Source: Roseomonas haemaphysalidis (GTDB lineage Bacteria; Pseudomonadota; Alphaproteobacteria; Acetobacterales; Acetobacteraceae). From it: a stretch of DNA of 64,000 nucleotides. Positions 52,903-60,281 of the stretch are shown one piece after another (the stretch's first letter is position 1; each line of letters starts with the position of its first letter). The stretch is from the NCBI RefSeq assembly GCF_017355405.1, contig NZ_CP061177.1:992001-1056000 (forward strand). The letters are read 5' to 3'. Below the pieces are notes generated by a model. It saw only the letters and a list, made by a program, of their open reading frames with translations, did no database searches and was not told the origin of the DNA. Made by a program: the position numbers and the translations under genes.

Positions 52903-53652
52903 ATGATCGACTTCACCGGAAAGACCGTCGCCGTCAGCGGCGCCGCCATCGGCTTCGGCCGCGCCATCGCGCTGATGTTCCGCGACGCGGGCGCCAAGGT
53001 CTATGGCTGCGACATTCGCGACGACGCGCTGCCCGCCCTGGCCGAGGCCGGCGTCGATGCGCAGAAGGTGGACCTGACCGACCGTGCCGCCGGCGCCGCC
53101 TGGCTGCGCGGGGTGGAGGAGCGCTCGGGCGGCCCGGTGGACGTGCTGGTGTGCAACGCCGGCGGCGTGGCGGGGCAAAGCCCCAAGCCGATCGAGGATG
53201 TGCTGGACGAGGAATTCGACCGCATCCTGGCCATCAACCTCGGTGCGGCGATGACGCTGTGCCGCGCCGCCGCGCCGGGCATGAAGAAGGCGGGCAAGGG
53301 GGCGATCGTCACCATCACCTCCGGCGCCGCGCTGCAGGCGTCGCTGACCGGCATCCAGGCCTATTGCTCGGCCAAGCACGCGCTGCTGGGGCTGACGCGG
53401 CAGCTGGCGCATGAGCTGGGTCCGCATGGCATCCGGGTGAACAGCATCGCGCCCGGCTTCATCCGTTCCAACGAGGCGACGGAAAAGCAATGGGCCTCCT
53501 ACAGCCCGGAGCGCCAGAAGCAGATCGTCAACGCCGTGGCGCTGAAGCGGCTGGGCACGCCGGAGGAGATCGCCAAGGGGGTGTTCTTTCTGGCGTCCGA
53601 CCTGGCGAGCTTCGTCAACGGGCAGGTGCTGTCGGTGGATGGCGGGCGGTAG
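52903..53652 (+). CDS. SDR-family oxidoreductase
   Basis: Classical short-chain dehydrogenase of 249 residues. The cofactor motif is VSGAAIGFGRAIAL, with D37 at the end of the second strand pointing to NAD(H) rather than NADP(H). NAGG (85-88), N112 and the catalytic S140, Y154, K158 (TITSGAA, AYCSAKHA) are present, and the C-terminal FVNGQVLSVDGG is typical. Together with the IclR regulator, transporter and ketopantoate-family reductase it looks like part of a pathway for a hydroxylated organic acid. The element just upstream (copy B) could lower or insulate its transcription. Confidence 0.93.
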   Translation: MIDFTGKTVAVSGAAIGFGRAIALMFRDAGAKVYGCDIRDDALPALAEAGVDAQKVDLTDRAAGAAWLRGVEERSGGPVDVLVCNAGGVAGQSPKPIEDVLDEEFDRILAINLGAAMTLCRAAAPGMKKAGKGAIVTITSGAALQASLTGIQAYCSAKHALLGLTRQLAHELGPHGIRVNSIAPGFIRSNEATEKQWASYSPERQKQIVNAVALKRLGTPEEIAKGVFFLASDLASFVNGQVLSVDGGR

Positions 53653-53657
53653 CAAGG

Positions 53658-53865
53658 TTGAGAGGGGCGTTGCCCCTCTCAAACTCTCCCCGCCAGGGGA
53701 TTGAATTCCCTGGACCCCCGTATGCCTTGGGTTGCGCGAGGGGCGGGAGAAAATCTGATTTAAAACAATACGATGGCGCTATCTGAGCCGTCACGCACCC
53801 ACAGATGGGGGTGCAGGGGATTCAATCCCCTGCCGGGGGAGTTTGAGGGGGCAGCGCCCCCTCAA
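53658..53865. repeat. Family-2 paired inverted repeat with two hairpins per arm
   Basis: The only stretch over 300 bases without a gene in this half (53653-53989) holds this element. Left arm: an 11-bp hairpin TTGAGAGGGGC / GCCCCTCTCAA (53658-53682), then CCAGGG...CCCTGG (53693-53713) around GATTGAATT. Right arm, inverted: CAGGGGATT / AATCCCCTG (53814-53832), then TTGAGGGGGC / GCCCCCTCAA (53843-53865). The spacer of about 80 bases is much more AT-rich than its surroundings (AAAATCTGATTTAAAACAAT). The element lies between the SDR gene and crtI. Confidence 0.85.
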
Positions 53866-53897
53866 GGGCCAGCAGCAAAACCCCCCGGTTCGCTCCG

Positions 53898-53925
53898 TTG
53901 GCGGTTCCGCCCCCGCCCCTATATG
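53898..53925 (+). promoter_or_regulatory. Possible promoter of crtI-crtB
   Basis: TTGGCG and TATATG separated by 16 bases, about 65 bases upstream of the crtI ATG. It matches sigma-70 type hexamers at four of six positions each. It is the only reasonable pair between the repeat element and the gene. Confidence 0.3.
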
Positions 53926-53989
53926 ACCCGTTGATGCCCAGCCCCACCCGATTCGCCCCAACTTCCCCCGCAGCCCCGGCGCGCTGGGC

Positions 53990-55474
53990 ATGACCGCCCG
54001 CACCACCGCCGTCATCGGCGCCGGCTTCGGCGGGCTGGCGCTGGCCATCCGGTTGCAATCGGCCGGGCAGCAGGTGACGCTGCTGGAGAAGCGGGATAAG
54101 CCGGGCGGGCGCGGCTACGTCTATGAGCAGGACGGCTTCACCTTCGATGGCGGTCCCACCGTTATCACCGACCCGGGCTGCCTGGAGGCGCTGTTCGCGC
54201 TGTCCGGCCGCAAAATGTCCGATTACATCGAGATGATTCCGGTCACGCCCTTCTACCAGCTCTGCTGGGAGGACGGGTACCGCTTCGACTACGTGAACGA
54301 CCAGGCGGTGCTGGACCGGCAGATCGCCGCCAAGTCGCCAGGCGACGTGGCGGGCTATCGGGACTTCCTGAAATATTCGCAGGCGTTGCTGGAGGAAGGC
54401 TACGTCAAGCTGGGCGCGGCGCCCTTCCTCGACTTCCGCTCCATGGTGAGGGTGGCGCCGCAGTTGATCCGGCTGCGGGCGGATCGCAGCGTTTATGCCA
54501 GCGTGGCGCGCTTCATCAAGGACGAGCACCTGCGGCAGGCGTTCTCCTTCCAGTCGCTGCTGGTGGGGGGCGATCCCTTCTCGACCTCGGCGATCTACGC
54601 GCTGATCCATGCGCTGGAGCGGCGCTGGGGCGTGTGGTTCCCGCGCGGCGGCACGGGGGCGCTGATCCGCGCGCTGGTGAAGCTGTTCGAGGACCTGGGC
54701 GGCACGATCCGGTGCAACGCCAATGTCGCGCGCATCACCACCGAGGGCCCGCGCGCCACGGGCGTCTTGCTGAAGGACGGCTGGCAGGGCCGTTTCGACA
54801 ACGTCGCCAGCAATGCCGACGTGATGCACACCTACGACCAGTTGCTGACCGGCACGGAGCGCGGCGGCAAGATGGCCCGCAAGCTGGCGCGCAAGCGCTG
54901 GTCGATGTCGCTGTTCGTGATCTATTTCGGCCTGAAGGGCGAGCGGAAGGATCTGCGCCACCACATGGTGCTGTTCGGCCGCCGCTACCGCGAGCTGATC
55001 CGCGAGATCTTCAACGGCGCCACTCTGCCGGACGACTTTTCCCTGTACCTGCACGCACCGAGCGTGACGGACCCGACGCTCGCGCCGCCCGGGCACAGCG
55101 CCTACTACGTGCTCTCTCCCGTCCCGCATCTCGGCAACGCGGCGATCGACTGGGAGGTCGAGGGACCGCGCTACCGCGACCGCATCCTCGACTACCTGGA
55201 CACCCACTACATCCCCGGCCTGAAGCGCGATCTGGTGACCAGCCATATCCTGACGCCGGCCGGCTTCCGCGACGAGCTGAACGGCCACCACGGCTCCGCC
55301 TTCTCGCTGGAGCCGGTGCTGACGCAGAGCGCTTTCTTCCGAACGCACAACCGCGACGACGTGATCCGCAACCTGTTCTTCGTCGGTGCCGGCACGCATC
55401 CGGGGGCGGGGGTGCCCGGGGTGGTGGCCTCGGCCGAGGCGACGGCGGGGCTGATGCTGGGCGGCGCCGCATGA
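53990..55474 (+). CDS. crtI: Phytoene desaturase
   Basis: FAD enzyme of 494 residues that introduces four double bonds into phytoene to give lycopene. The N-terminal dinucleotide motif is TTAVIGAGFGGLALAIRL followed by LLEKRDKPGGRGYV and FTFDGGPTVITDP, all typical of CrtI. The C-terminal signature FVGAGTHPGAGVPGVVASAE is intact. The last bases overlap crtB as ATGA, so phytoene synthase and desaturase are translated together. Number of desaturation steps cannot be read off directly; the presence of CrtY and CrtW downstream implies lycopene. Confidence 0.97.
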   Translation: MTARTTAVIGAGFGGLALAIRLQSAGQQVTLLEKRDKPGGRGYVYEQDGFTFDGGPTVITDPGCLEALFALSGRKMSDYIEMIPVTPFYQLCWEDGYRFDYVNDQAVLDRQIAAKSPGDVAGYRDFLKYSQALLEEGYVKLGAAPFLDFRSMVRVAPQLIRLRADRSVYASVARFIKDEHLRQAFSFQSLLVGGDPFSTSAIYALIHALERRWGVWFPRGGTGALIRALVKLFEDLGGTIRCNANVARITTEGPRATGVLLKDGWQGRFDNVASNADVMHTYDQLLTGTERGGKMARKLARKRWSMSLFVIYFGLKGERKDLRHHMVLFGRRYRELIREIFNGATLPDDFSLYLHAPSVTDPTLAPPGHSAYYVLSPVPHLGNAAIDWEVEGPRYRDRILDYLDTHYIPGLKRDLVTSHILTPAGFRDELNGHHGSAFSLEPVLTQSAFFRTHNRDDVIRNLFFVGAGTHPGAGVPGVVASAEATAGLMLGGAA

Positions 55475-56397
55475 CCGACGCGGTGGTCACGGGCGCCGAG
55501 GCCTCGATCCGCAACGGCTCCAAGAGCTTCGCCATCGCGTCCCGCCTGTTCGGGCAGGAGATGCGCGAGGATGCCTGGATGCTCTACGCCTGGTGCCGCC
55601 ATTGCGACGACGTGGTGGACGGGCAGGTGGCGGGCTTCGCGGCACCGGTCCCCGGCGCGGACACGCCGCAGCAACGCTTGGACGAGCTGTTCCTGCAAAC
55701 CCGCCGGGCGCTGGCCGGCGCACCCGTGGCCGACCCGGTCTTCGCTGGCTTCAGCCGTGTGGCGGCCCGCCACCGCATGCCGCACCGCTTTCCGCTGGAG
55801 CTGCTGCAGGGCTTCGCGATGGACGTGGAGGGCGCGGAATACCGCACGCTGGATGACACGCTGCGCTACGGCTACCACGTGGCCGGCGTGGTCGGCATCA
55901 TGATGGCGCTGGTGATGGGCGTGCCGCCGGAAGACCAGGCGACGCTGGACCGCGCCTGCGACCTCGGCCTCGGCTTCCAGCTCACCAACATCGCGCGCGA
56001 CGTGCTGGACGATGCGGCGCTGGGCCGCGTCTACCTGCCGTCCGACTGGCTGCAGGAGGCCGGCATTCCGCCCGCCGAGATCGCCGACTCCCGCCACCGC
56101 GAGGCCCTGGCCGGCGTGGTGGCCCGGCTGCTGGACGCGGCCGAGCCTTATTACGCCTCCGCCGGCATCGGCCTCGGGGCGCTGCCCAAGCGCGCCGCCT
56201 GGGCGGTGGCGACGGCGCGCGGTGTTTACCGGGAAATCGGCCTGCGGCTGCGGGCACAGGGCACGGCGGGCCTGGAACGGCGCGTGGTGGTGCCCACCCA
56301 CCGCAAGCTGTGGCACGTGGGCAGCGGCGGGCTGGCGGCGGTCAGCGCCCGTCGGGCAGGGAAGCCTCGGGCGCCGGATCTGTGGCAGCGCCCTTGA
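55471..56397 (+). CDS. crtB: Phytoene synthase
   Basis: Condenses two GGPP to phytoene; 308 residues. The two magnesium-binding Asp motifs are CDDVVD (D46, D47, D50) and NIARDVLDD (D177, D180, D181), followed by the phytoene-synthase signature GRVYLPSDWL. GSKSFAIASRLF at the N-terminus and RYGYHVAGVVGIMM in the middle are family blocks. The start is coupled to the crtI stop. Its last 56 bases run into the 3' end of the convergent crtZ gene, so both reading frames share that DNA. Confidence 0.97.
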   Translation: MTDAVVTGAEASIRNGSKSFAIASRLFGQEMREDAWMLYAWCRHCDDVVDGQVAGFAAPVPGADTPQQRLDELFLQTRRALAGAPVADPVFAGFSRVAARHRMPHRFPLELLQGFAMDVEGAEYRTLDDTLRYGYHVAGVVGIMMALVMGVPPEDQATLDRACDLGLGFQLTNIARDVLDDAALGRVYLPSDWLQEAGIPPAEIADSRHREALAGVVARLLDAAEPYYASAGIGLGALPKRAAWAVATARGVYREIGLRLRAQGTAGLERRVVVPTHRKLWHVGSGGLAAVSARRAGKPRAPDLWQRP

Positions 56398-56857
56398 CCC
56401 GGTTCTCCTGCAGGCGCTGCTTCAGCACCCGCACCGGCGGCGCGTACAGAAAGCCGAAGGACACGCAGCCATCCTTGCCTTCCACCGCGTGGTGCAGCCG
56501 GTGCGCCTGATACAGCCGCTGCATGTAGCCGCGGCGCGGCACCCAGTGGAACGGCCAGCGGCGATGCACCAGCCCGTCATGCGCCACAAAGTACAGCGCG
56601 CCATAGGTCGCCATGCCGACGCCCAGCCAGAACAGGCCGGTATGCCCCGGGTCCAGCCACATCAGCCCCAGGGACAGCACGGCGAAGACCACGGCATACA
56701 GGTCGTTGCGCTCCCACCAACCCTCGGTTTCCTCGTGATGGGACTTGTGCCAGCCCCAGCCGATGCCGTGCATCAGGTAGCGGTGCGCCAGGTAGGCGAC
56801 CAGCTCCATGCCCACCACCGTGCCGATGACAATGGCGGCGGGGATCAGAACGGACAT
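56342..56857 (-). CDS. crtZ: Beta-carotene hydroxylase
   Basis: Di-iron membrane hydroxylase of 171 residues that hydroxylates the beta rings at C3. All histidine boxes are present: HRYLMH (25-30), HKSHH (37-41), HDGLVH (93-98) and HRLHH (119-123). Hydrophobic helices lie at 5-24, 53-68, 75-92. The start ATG at 56857 (MSVLIPAAIVIG) gives the normal length; the frame upstream of it covers repeat DNA and is not coding. The C-terminal 18 codons are encoded opposite the end of crtB. It is read in the opposite direction from crtX, with a paired repeat in between. Confidence 0.94.
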   Translation of the reverse strand: MSVLIPAAIVIGTVVGMELVAYLAHRYLMHGIGWGWHKSHHEETEGWWERNDLYAVVFAVLSLGLMWLDPGHTGLFWLGVGMATYGALYFVAHDGLVHRRWPFHWVPRRGYMQRLYQAHRLHHAVEGKDGCVSFGFLYAPPVRVLKQRLQENRVKGAATDPAPEASLPDGR

Positions 56858-56936
56858 GGCAAAGCGGGCCTCCCTCGGTGGCGCAGGACGGCATATCGGG
56901 CCGGGCGGCGGATCGCGAAAGGGGGTGGGGGGAGCA

Positions 56937-57116
56937 AAGGTCGGGGGAATGGGTTCCCCCGAGCCCGCTTCTTCCTTCTGTCTGTCTTGACGAACTTGCG
57001 CGGAACGGTCCCGCCCGCATGTCAATCACCCCGGCCAGGGGGCATCGCCGCCCCGGCCACCACCAGGCAACAGGCGGAAAAAAGAAGGGGGTTCGGGGGA
57101 ATTCCTTCCCCCGACC
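56937..57116. repeat. Paired family-1 inverted-repeat element (copy C) between divergent crtZ and crtX
   Basis: Left arm: AAGGTCGGGGGAATGGG then TTCCCCCGAGCCC then GCTTCTTCCTTCTG. Right arm on the minus strand: AGGTCGGGGGAAGG then AATTCCCCCGAACCCCC then TTCTTTTTTCC. Arms are about 90 bases apart. Both flanking genes start here rather than end, with 79 bases to the crtZ ATG and 10 bases to the crtX ATG. As transcripts from inside the spacer would have to cross an arm, it may act in regulation. Confidence 0.9.
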
Positions 57117-57126
57117 TGTCTTGCTG

Positions 57127-58380
57127 ATGCCCGAGATCCTCTTCGCCACCTTCGAGGGCGGCGGCCACGTCACCCCCGCCGCCCAGCTCGCGCGCCGCCT
57201 GCAGGCCGACGACGCGGCGGTGCGCTTCTTCAGCGACGAAGCCAGCCGCGCCGCCGCCGCCGGCTTGACCTTTCACCCCTGGCAACGGGCGCCCAACCGC
57301 CAGGGCGCCGCCGCCGCCGCGGCACCGCTGCGCGACCATCTGGCCGCGCTGTGGCCCCCGGCGGCCGTCCGCAGCCTGTGCGACGAGGTGATGTGCGCCC
57401 CCGCGCTGGCCTATGCCCAGGACCTCCTGGACGCCATGCGGCAGCGCCCGGCCGCGCTGATCGTCGCCAACGAGCTGCTGCTCGGCGCCATGCTGGCCGG
57501 CGAGGCCGCCGGCGTGCCCGTGGTGTCCTTCAGCGCCAACATCTGGCCGTACCCCACCCGGCCCGACCTGCCGCCCTTCGGCCCTGGCTTCCGCCCCGGC
57601 ACCCGCGACTGGCACGCGCGGCGGGACGGCTTCACCCGCGACTGGACCTTCAAGCTCTATGACGCCGGCCTGCCGGCGCTGAACGCCGCGCGCGCCGCGC
57701 TGGGCCTGCCGTCGCTGGCGCATGTGCTGGACCAGCTGCGGGTGCTGCGGCTGTCCCTGCTGGGCACCGCCCAGGCCTTCGACTTCGGGCTGGCGGAGGT
57801 GCCACCCCCCTTCCGCTATGCCGGGCCACTGCTGGAAACCCCGCCCTGGGCGGCGCCCTGGCGGCCAAGCCATGCCCGGCCGCACGTGCTGGTTTCCTTC
57901 AGCACCACGCAGATGGGGCAGGCCGGCGCCCTGCGCCGCAGCCTGGCGGCGCTGCGCGGCCTGCCCGTGCAGGCCGTGCTCACCGCCGGCCCCGCCATCG
58001 ACCCCACCAGCCTGCCCTCCGGGCCGCGCACGGAGATCCTGCGGGGCGCGGCGCATGACGACATCCTGCCGCATTGCGCCGCCGCCATCGTGCAGGGCGG
58101 CCATGGCTCCGTGATCCGCCCGCTGCTTCACGGCGTGCCCCTGCTGGTGCTGCCGCTGGGGCGCGACAACGCCGACAACGCCGCCCGCGTGGCGGAGGCG
58201 GGCGCGGGCATCGTGCTGCCCGGCCGCGCCGGCGCGTGGCGCATCCGGCGGGCCGTGCGGGCGCTGCTGGAGGAACCCGCCTTCCGGCAGGCGGCGTGCG
58301 CGCTCGGGCAAAGGATCGCGCGGGAAACGGATGGGGGGGCGGGGGCTTCCGCCCATCTGCTGGGGCTGGTGGGAAGGTAG
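57127..58380 (+). CDS. crtX: Glycosyltransferase family 1, CrtX-like
   Basis: Predicted UDP/TDP-sugar-dependent transferase of 417 residues with a GT-B fold. The N-terminal part begins ILFATFEGGGHVTPAAQLARRL; the C-terminal nucleotide-sugar region has VLVSFSTTQMGQAGALR and LPHCAAAIVQGGHGSVIRPL followed by GVPLLVLPLGRDNADNAARV. This is the erythromycin/MGT-like branch of GT1. Because it sits in the carotenoid cluster, glycosylation of a hydroxylated xanthophyll is the likely role; true CrtX identity is not certain. The ATG at 57127 follows directly after an arm of the repeat element, and no strong ribosome site is seen. Confidence 0.8.
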   Translation: MPEILFATFEGGGHVTPAAQLARRLQADDAAVRFFSDEASRAAAAGLTFHPWQRAPNRQGAAAAAAPLRDHLAALWPPAAVRSLCDEVMCAPALAYAQDLLDAMRQRPAALIVANELLLGAMLAGEAAGVPVVSFSANIWPYPTRPDLPPFGPGFRPGTRDWHARRDGFTRDWTFKLYDAGLPALNAARAALGLPSLAHVLDQLRVLRLSLLGTAQAFDFGLAEVPPPFRYAGPLLETPPWAAPWRPSHARPHVLVSFSTTQMGQAGALRRSLAALRGLPVQAVLTAGPAIDPTSLPSGPRTEILRGAAHDDILPHCAAAIVQGGHGSVIRPLLHGVPLLVLPLGRDNADNAARVAEAGAGIVLPGRAGAWRIRRAVRALLEEPAFRQAACALGQRIARETDGGAGASAHLLGLVGR

Positions 58381-58545
58381 AAGGCCGGGGGAAGGAATTC
58401 CCCGGGCCCCTTCTTTTGTTTTTATCTGTTTTTGGGGGATGCGGGAAACGAGGTGGTGCTGGAAGGCCACAACCGTCTTCCCTCACGGGCACAGCCGAAC
58501 AGACAGAAGAAAAGAAGGGGTCCGGGGAATTCCTTTTCCGGCTTT
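58381..58545. repeat. Paired family-1 inverted-repeat element (copy D)
   Basis: Starts at the base after the crtX stop codon and ends just before the crtE stop. Left arm: AAGGCCGGGGGAAGG then AATTCCCCGGGCCCC then TTCTTTTGTTTTT. Right arm on the minus strand: AAAGCCGGAAAAGG then AATTCCCCGGACCCC then TTCTTTTCTTCTG. The spacer is about 65 bases. The two arms face the ends of convergent genes and could terminate both. Confidence 0.9.
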
Positions 58546-58549
58546 CGCT

Positions 58550-59479
58550 TCAGATTCCCCGCCGCAGCATTCCCGCCGGCAGCGGCAGCCCGGCCACCAC
58601 CTCGTCCAGCAGCGCCGACAGGTGGCAGGCCGGGCGGGCGTCCAGCTCGGCGCGGGCCAGCCGCAGGTGGTCCAGGGCGCGGCGCCACGCGCCTTCCACC
58701 CCGAACAGCGACACCAGGGTGGGCTTGCCGGCATCCTGCTGCACGTCCTTGCCGGCGGCCTCGGCGGTGGCGGCAACGTCCAGCACGTCGTCCAGCGTCT
58801 GGAACGCCAGTCCCAGGTGGCGGCCGAAGCGGCGCAGGGGGGGCAGGCAGTCCTCTGACGCGCCGGCCAGCACGGCGCCGGCTTCCAGCGCCGCCACGAA
58901 CAGCACGCCGGTCTTCAGGTGGTTCAGCTCGTCCACCTGGCCCGGCGCCACGTGCTGCTGGCGGGCGTGCAGGTCGATCTCCTGCCCGCCGACCAGCCCC
59001 TGCGCCCCCACCGCGCCGGCCAGCACCGCCACCATGCGGGCGCGGCGGTCGTCCGGCACGGCGGGCAGGGCGGCCAGCAGGCCATAGGCCTGGCTCAGCA
59101 GGCCGATGGCGGCCAGAATGGCGGTGTCCTGCCCGAAGGCCTGATGCGTGGTGGGGCGGCCACGGCGCAGCAGGGCGTTGTCCATGCAAGGCAGGTCGTC
59201 CAGCACCAGCGAGGCGGCGTGCACCATCTCCACCGCGCAGCCGGCGTCCAGCGCCGCCGCCTCGTCGCCGCCAAAGCGGCGGGCGGCCAGCACCGTCAGG
59301 ATGGGTCGCAGCCGCTTGCCGGGGCCGAGCAGCGCATCGCGCATGGCATCGTGCAGCCGCGGCGGCGCCGGGCCCCCGGCGGGCAGCAGCTGGTCCAGGC
59401 GCAGCAGCACCTGGCCGCGCAGCTGCGCGAAGTCAGGCAGGGGCGGGGCGGGGCGCCAGCCGGTGGTCTCGGTGCTCAA
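58550..59479 (-). CDS. crtE: Geranylgeranyl diphosphate synthase
   Basis: Prenyltransferase of 309 residues that makes C20 GGPP from IPP. The first Asp-rich motif is D94-D95-L-P-C-M-D100, with the two-residue insertion typical of bacterial type II enzymes, followed by RRGRPTTH. The second is FQTLDDVLD (D230, D231, D234). The start is a TTG at 59479; no ATG or GTG is available before MRDALLG. Its TTG overlaps the TGA of a short open frame as TTGA, so it may depend on translation of that small frame. It is the last gene of a minus-strand operon beginning with crtY. Confidence 0.95.
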   Translation of the reverse strand: MSTETTGWRPAPPLPDFAQLRGQVLLRLDQLLPAGGPAPPRLHDAMRDALLGPGKRLRPILTVLAARRFGGDEAAALDAGCAVEMVHAASLVLDDLPCMDNALLRRGRPTTHQAFGQDTAILAAIGLLSQAYGLLAALPAVPDDRRARMVAVLAGAVGAQGLVGGQEIDLHARQQHVAPGQVDELNHLKTGVLFVAALEAGAVLAGASEDCLPPLRRFGRHLGLAFQTLDDVLDVAATAEAAGKDVQQDAGKPTLVSLFGVEGAWRRALDHLRLARAELDARPACHLSALLDEVVAGLPLPAGMLRRGI

Positions 59480-59562
59480 GCGGCGTGCCGCATCTGCTGG
59501 TCCTGTTGCTCGCGGGCGGCGCCGCCGGAGATGGAGGAGCCGTCATTCCAGGCACCATACAT
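59476..59562 (-). CDS. Possible 28-residue protein, coupled to crtE
   Basis: Open frame from ATG 59562 that begins MYGAWNDGSSISGGA and ends in QQDQQMRHAA, with its stop overlapping the crtE TTG as TTGA. The frame is in fact open for 48 codons after the DUF2585 stop (also readable as PSQFRGWRYLN upstream of the ATG), with a protein-like composition. The translation is probably either a true small protein or a leader whose translation brings ribosomes to crtE. No strong ribosome site is seen. I do not recognise it. Confidence 0.4.
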   Translation of the reverse strand: MYGAWNDGSSISGGAAREQQDQQMRHAA

Positions 59563-59622
59563 GTTCAGATAGCGCCAGCCCCGAAATTGAGAAGGGACCG
59601 TTTCGCGGGCGGGCCGGGCGGC

Positions 59623-60270
59623 CTACCCCGCCATGCGCCACGCCTGCACCGCCTCCAGCGGGTGCACCAGCATCACCGCGCCGATCGCCAAGCTGTCATG
59701 GATCACGAAGGCCAGCGTCACCTCGATGGCCAGCCCCAGCGCCAGGGCGGGCCACAACCCGGCCCGCAAGGCCAGCGCGCAGCCCAGCACCACGCAGACC
59801 ATGTCCCCGGTGGCGTTGAGGATGCTGTCGCCCCCATAGGTGGGGTCGGCGCCGCTGCTGCCGAAGCGGGCGATCACGAAGGGCGTGTTTTCCGCGACCT
59901 CCCAGCCGGCGGCGGCCAGCAGGGCGGCCACCAGCAGCCAGCCTAGCGGCCAGCGGCGCGAGGTCTTCCACAGCACCGCCGCGCAGAACAGCCCGTAGAC
60001 GACGTGCAGCAGCGAGTACCAGTCCAGAAAGGCCTGTGAATTGCCGGGCCCGCCCACCGTGCCGTCCCAGAACCGCGTGGCGACCTCGGGCGAAACCAGC
60101 GGGCGGCCCAGCAGCATCAGGATGCCGCAGGTGGCCAGCCACAGCAGCAACCCGGAGGCGAGGTACACCGGCACCGGGCGCGGGGCCGGGATGAAGACCG
60201 GCAGGGTGGTCCGGCGCGGCGCCCGCGGTGGCGGTGCGGGACGGGCCGGGGAGCGGGCATGCGTCGTCAT
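59623..60270 (-). CDS. DUF2585 (UPF0314) membrane protein
   Basis: Inner-membrane protein of 215 residues, DUF2585 family, found mainly in Alphaproteobacteria. After a basic, Pro-rich N-terminus it has five or six helices, with family features RFWDGTVGGPGNSQAFLDWYS, LLHVVYGLFCAA, AGWEVAENTPFVIARFG and DPTYGGDSILNATGDMVC. The function is unknown. It lies 11 bases after fni and in the same orientation as crtE, so it is transcribed with carotenoid genes; a role in carotenoid or isoprenoid handling is possible but only by association. Confidence 0.9.
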   Translation of the reverse strand: MTTHARSPARPAPPPRAPRRTTLPVFIPAPRPVPVYLASGLLLWLATCGILMLLGRPLVSPEVATRFWDGTVGGPGNSQAFLDWYSLLHVVYGLFCAAVLWKTSRRWPLGWLLVAALLAAAGWEVAENTPFVIARFGSSGADPTYGGDSILNATGDMVCVVLGCALALRAGLWPALALGLAIEVTLAFVIHDSLAIGAVMLVHPLEAVQAWRMAG

Positions 60271-60281
60271 GGTCGTGGCGT

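Noticed and set aside
59623..59625. TAG read through as a special amino acid in DUF2585
   Set aside because: The DUF2585 protein is already of normal length at the TAG, and nothing in the window supports pyrrolysine or suppression; a separate small ORF is simpler.
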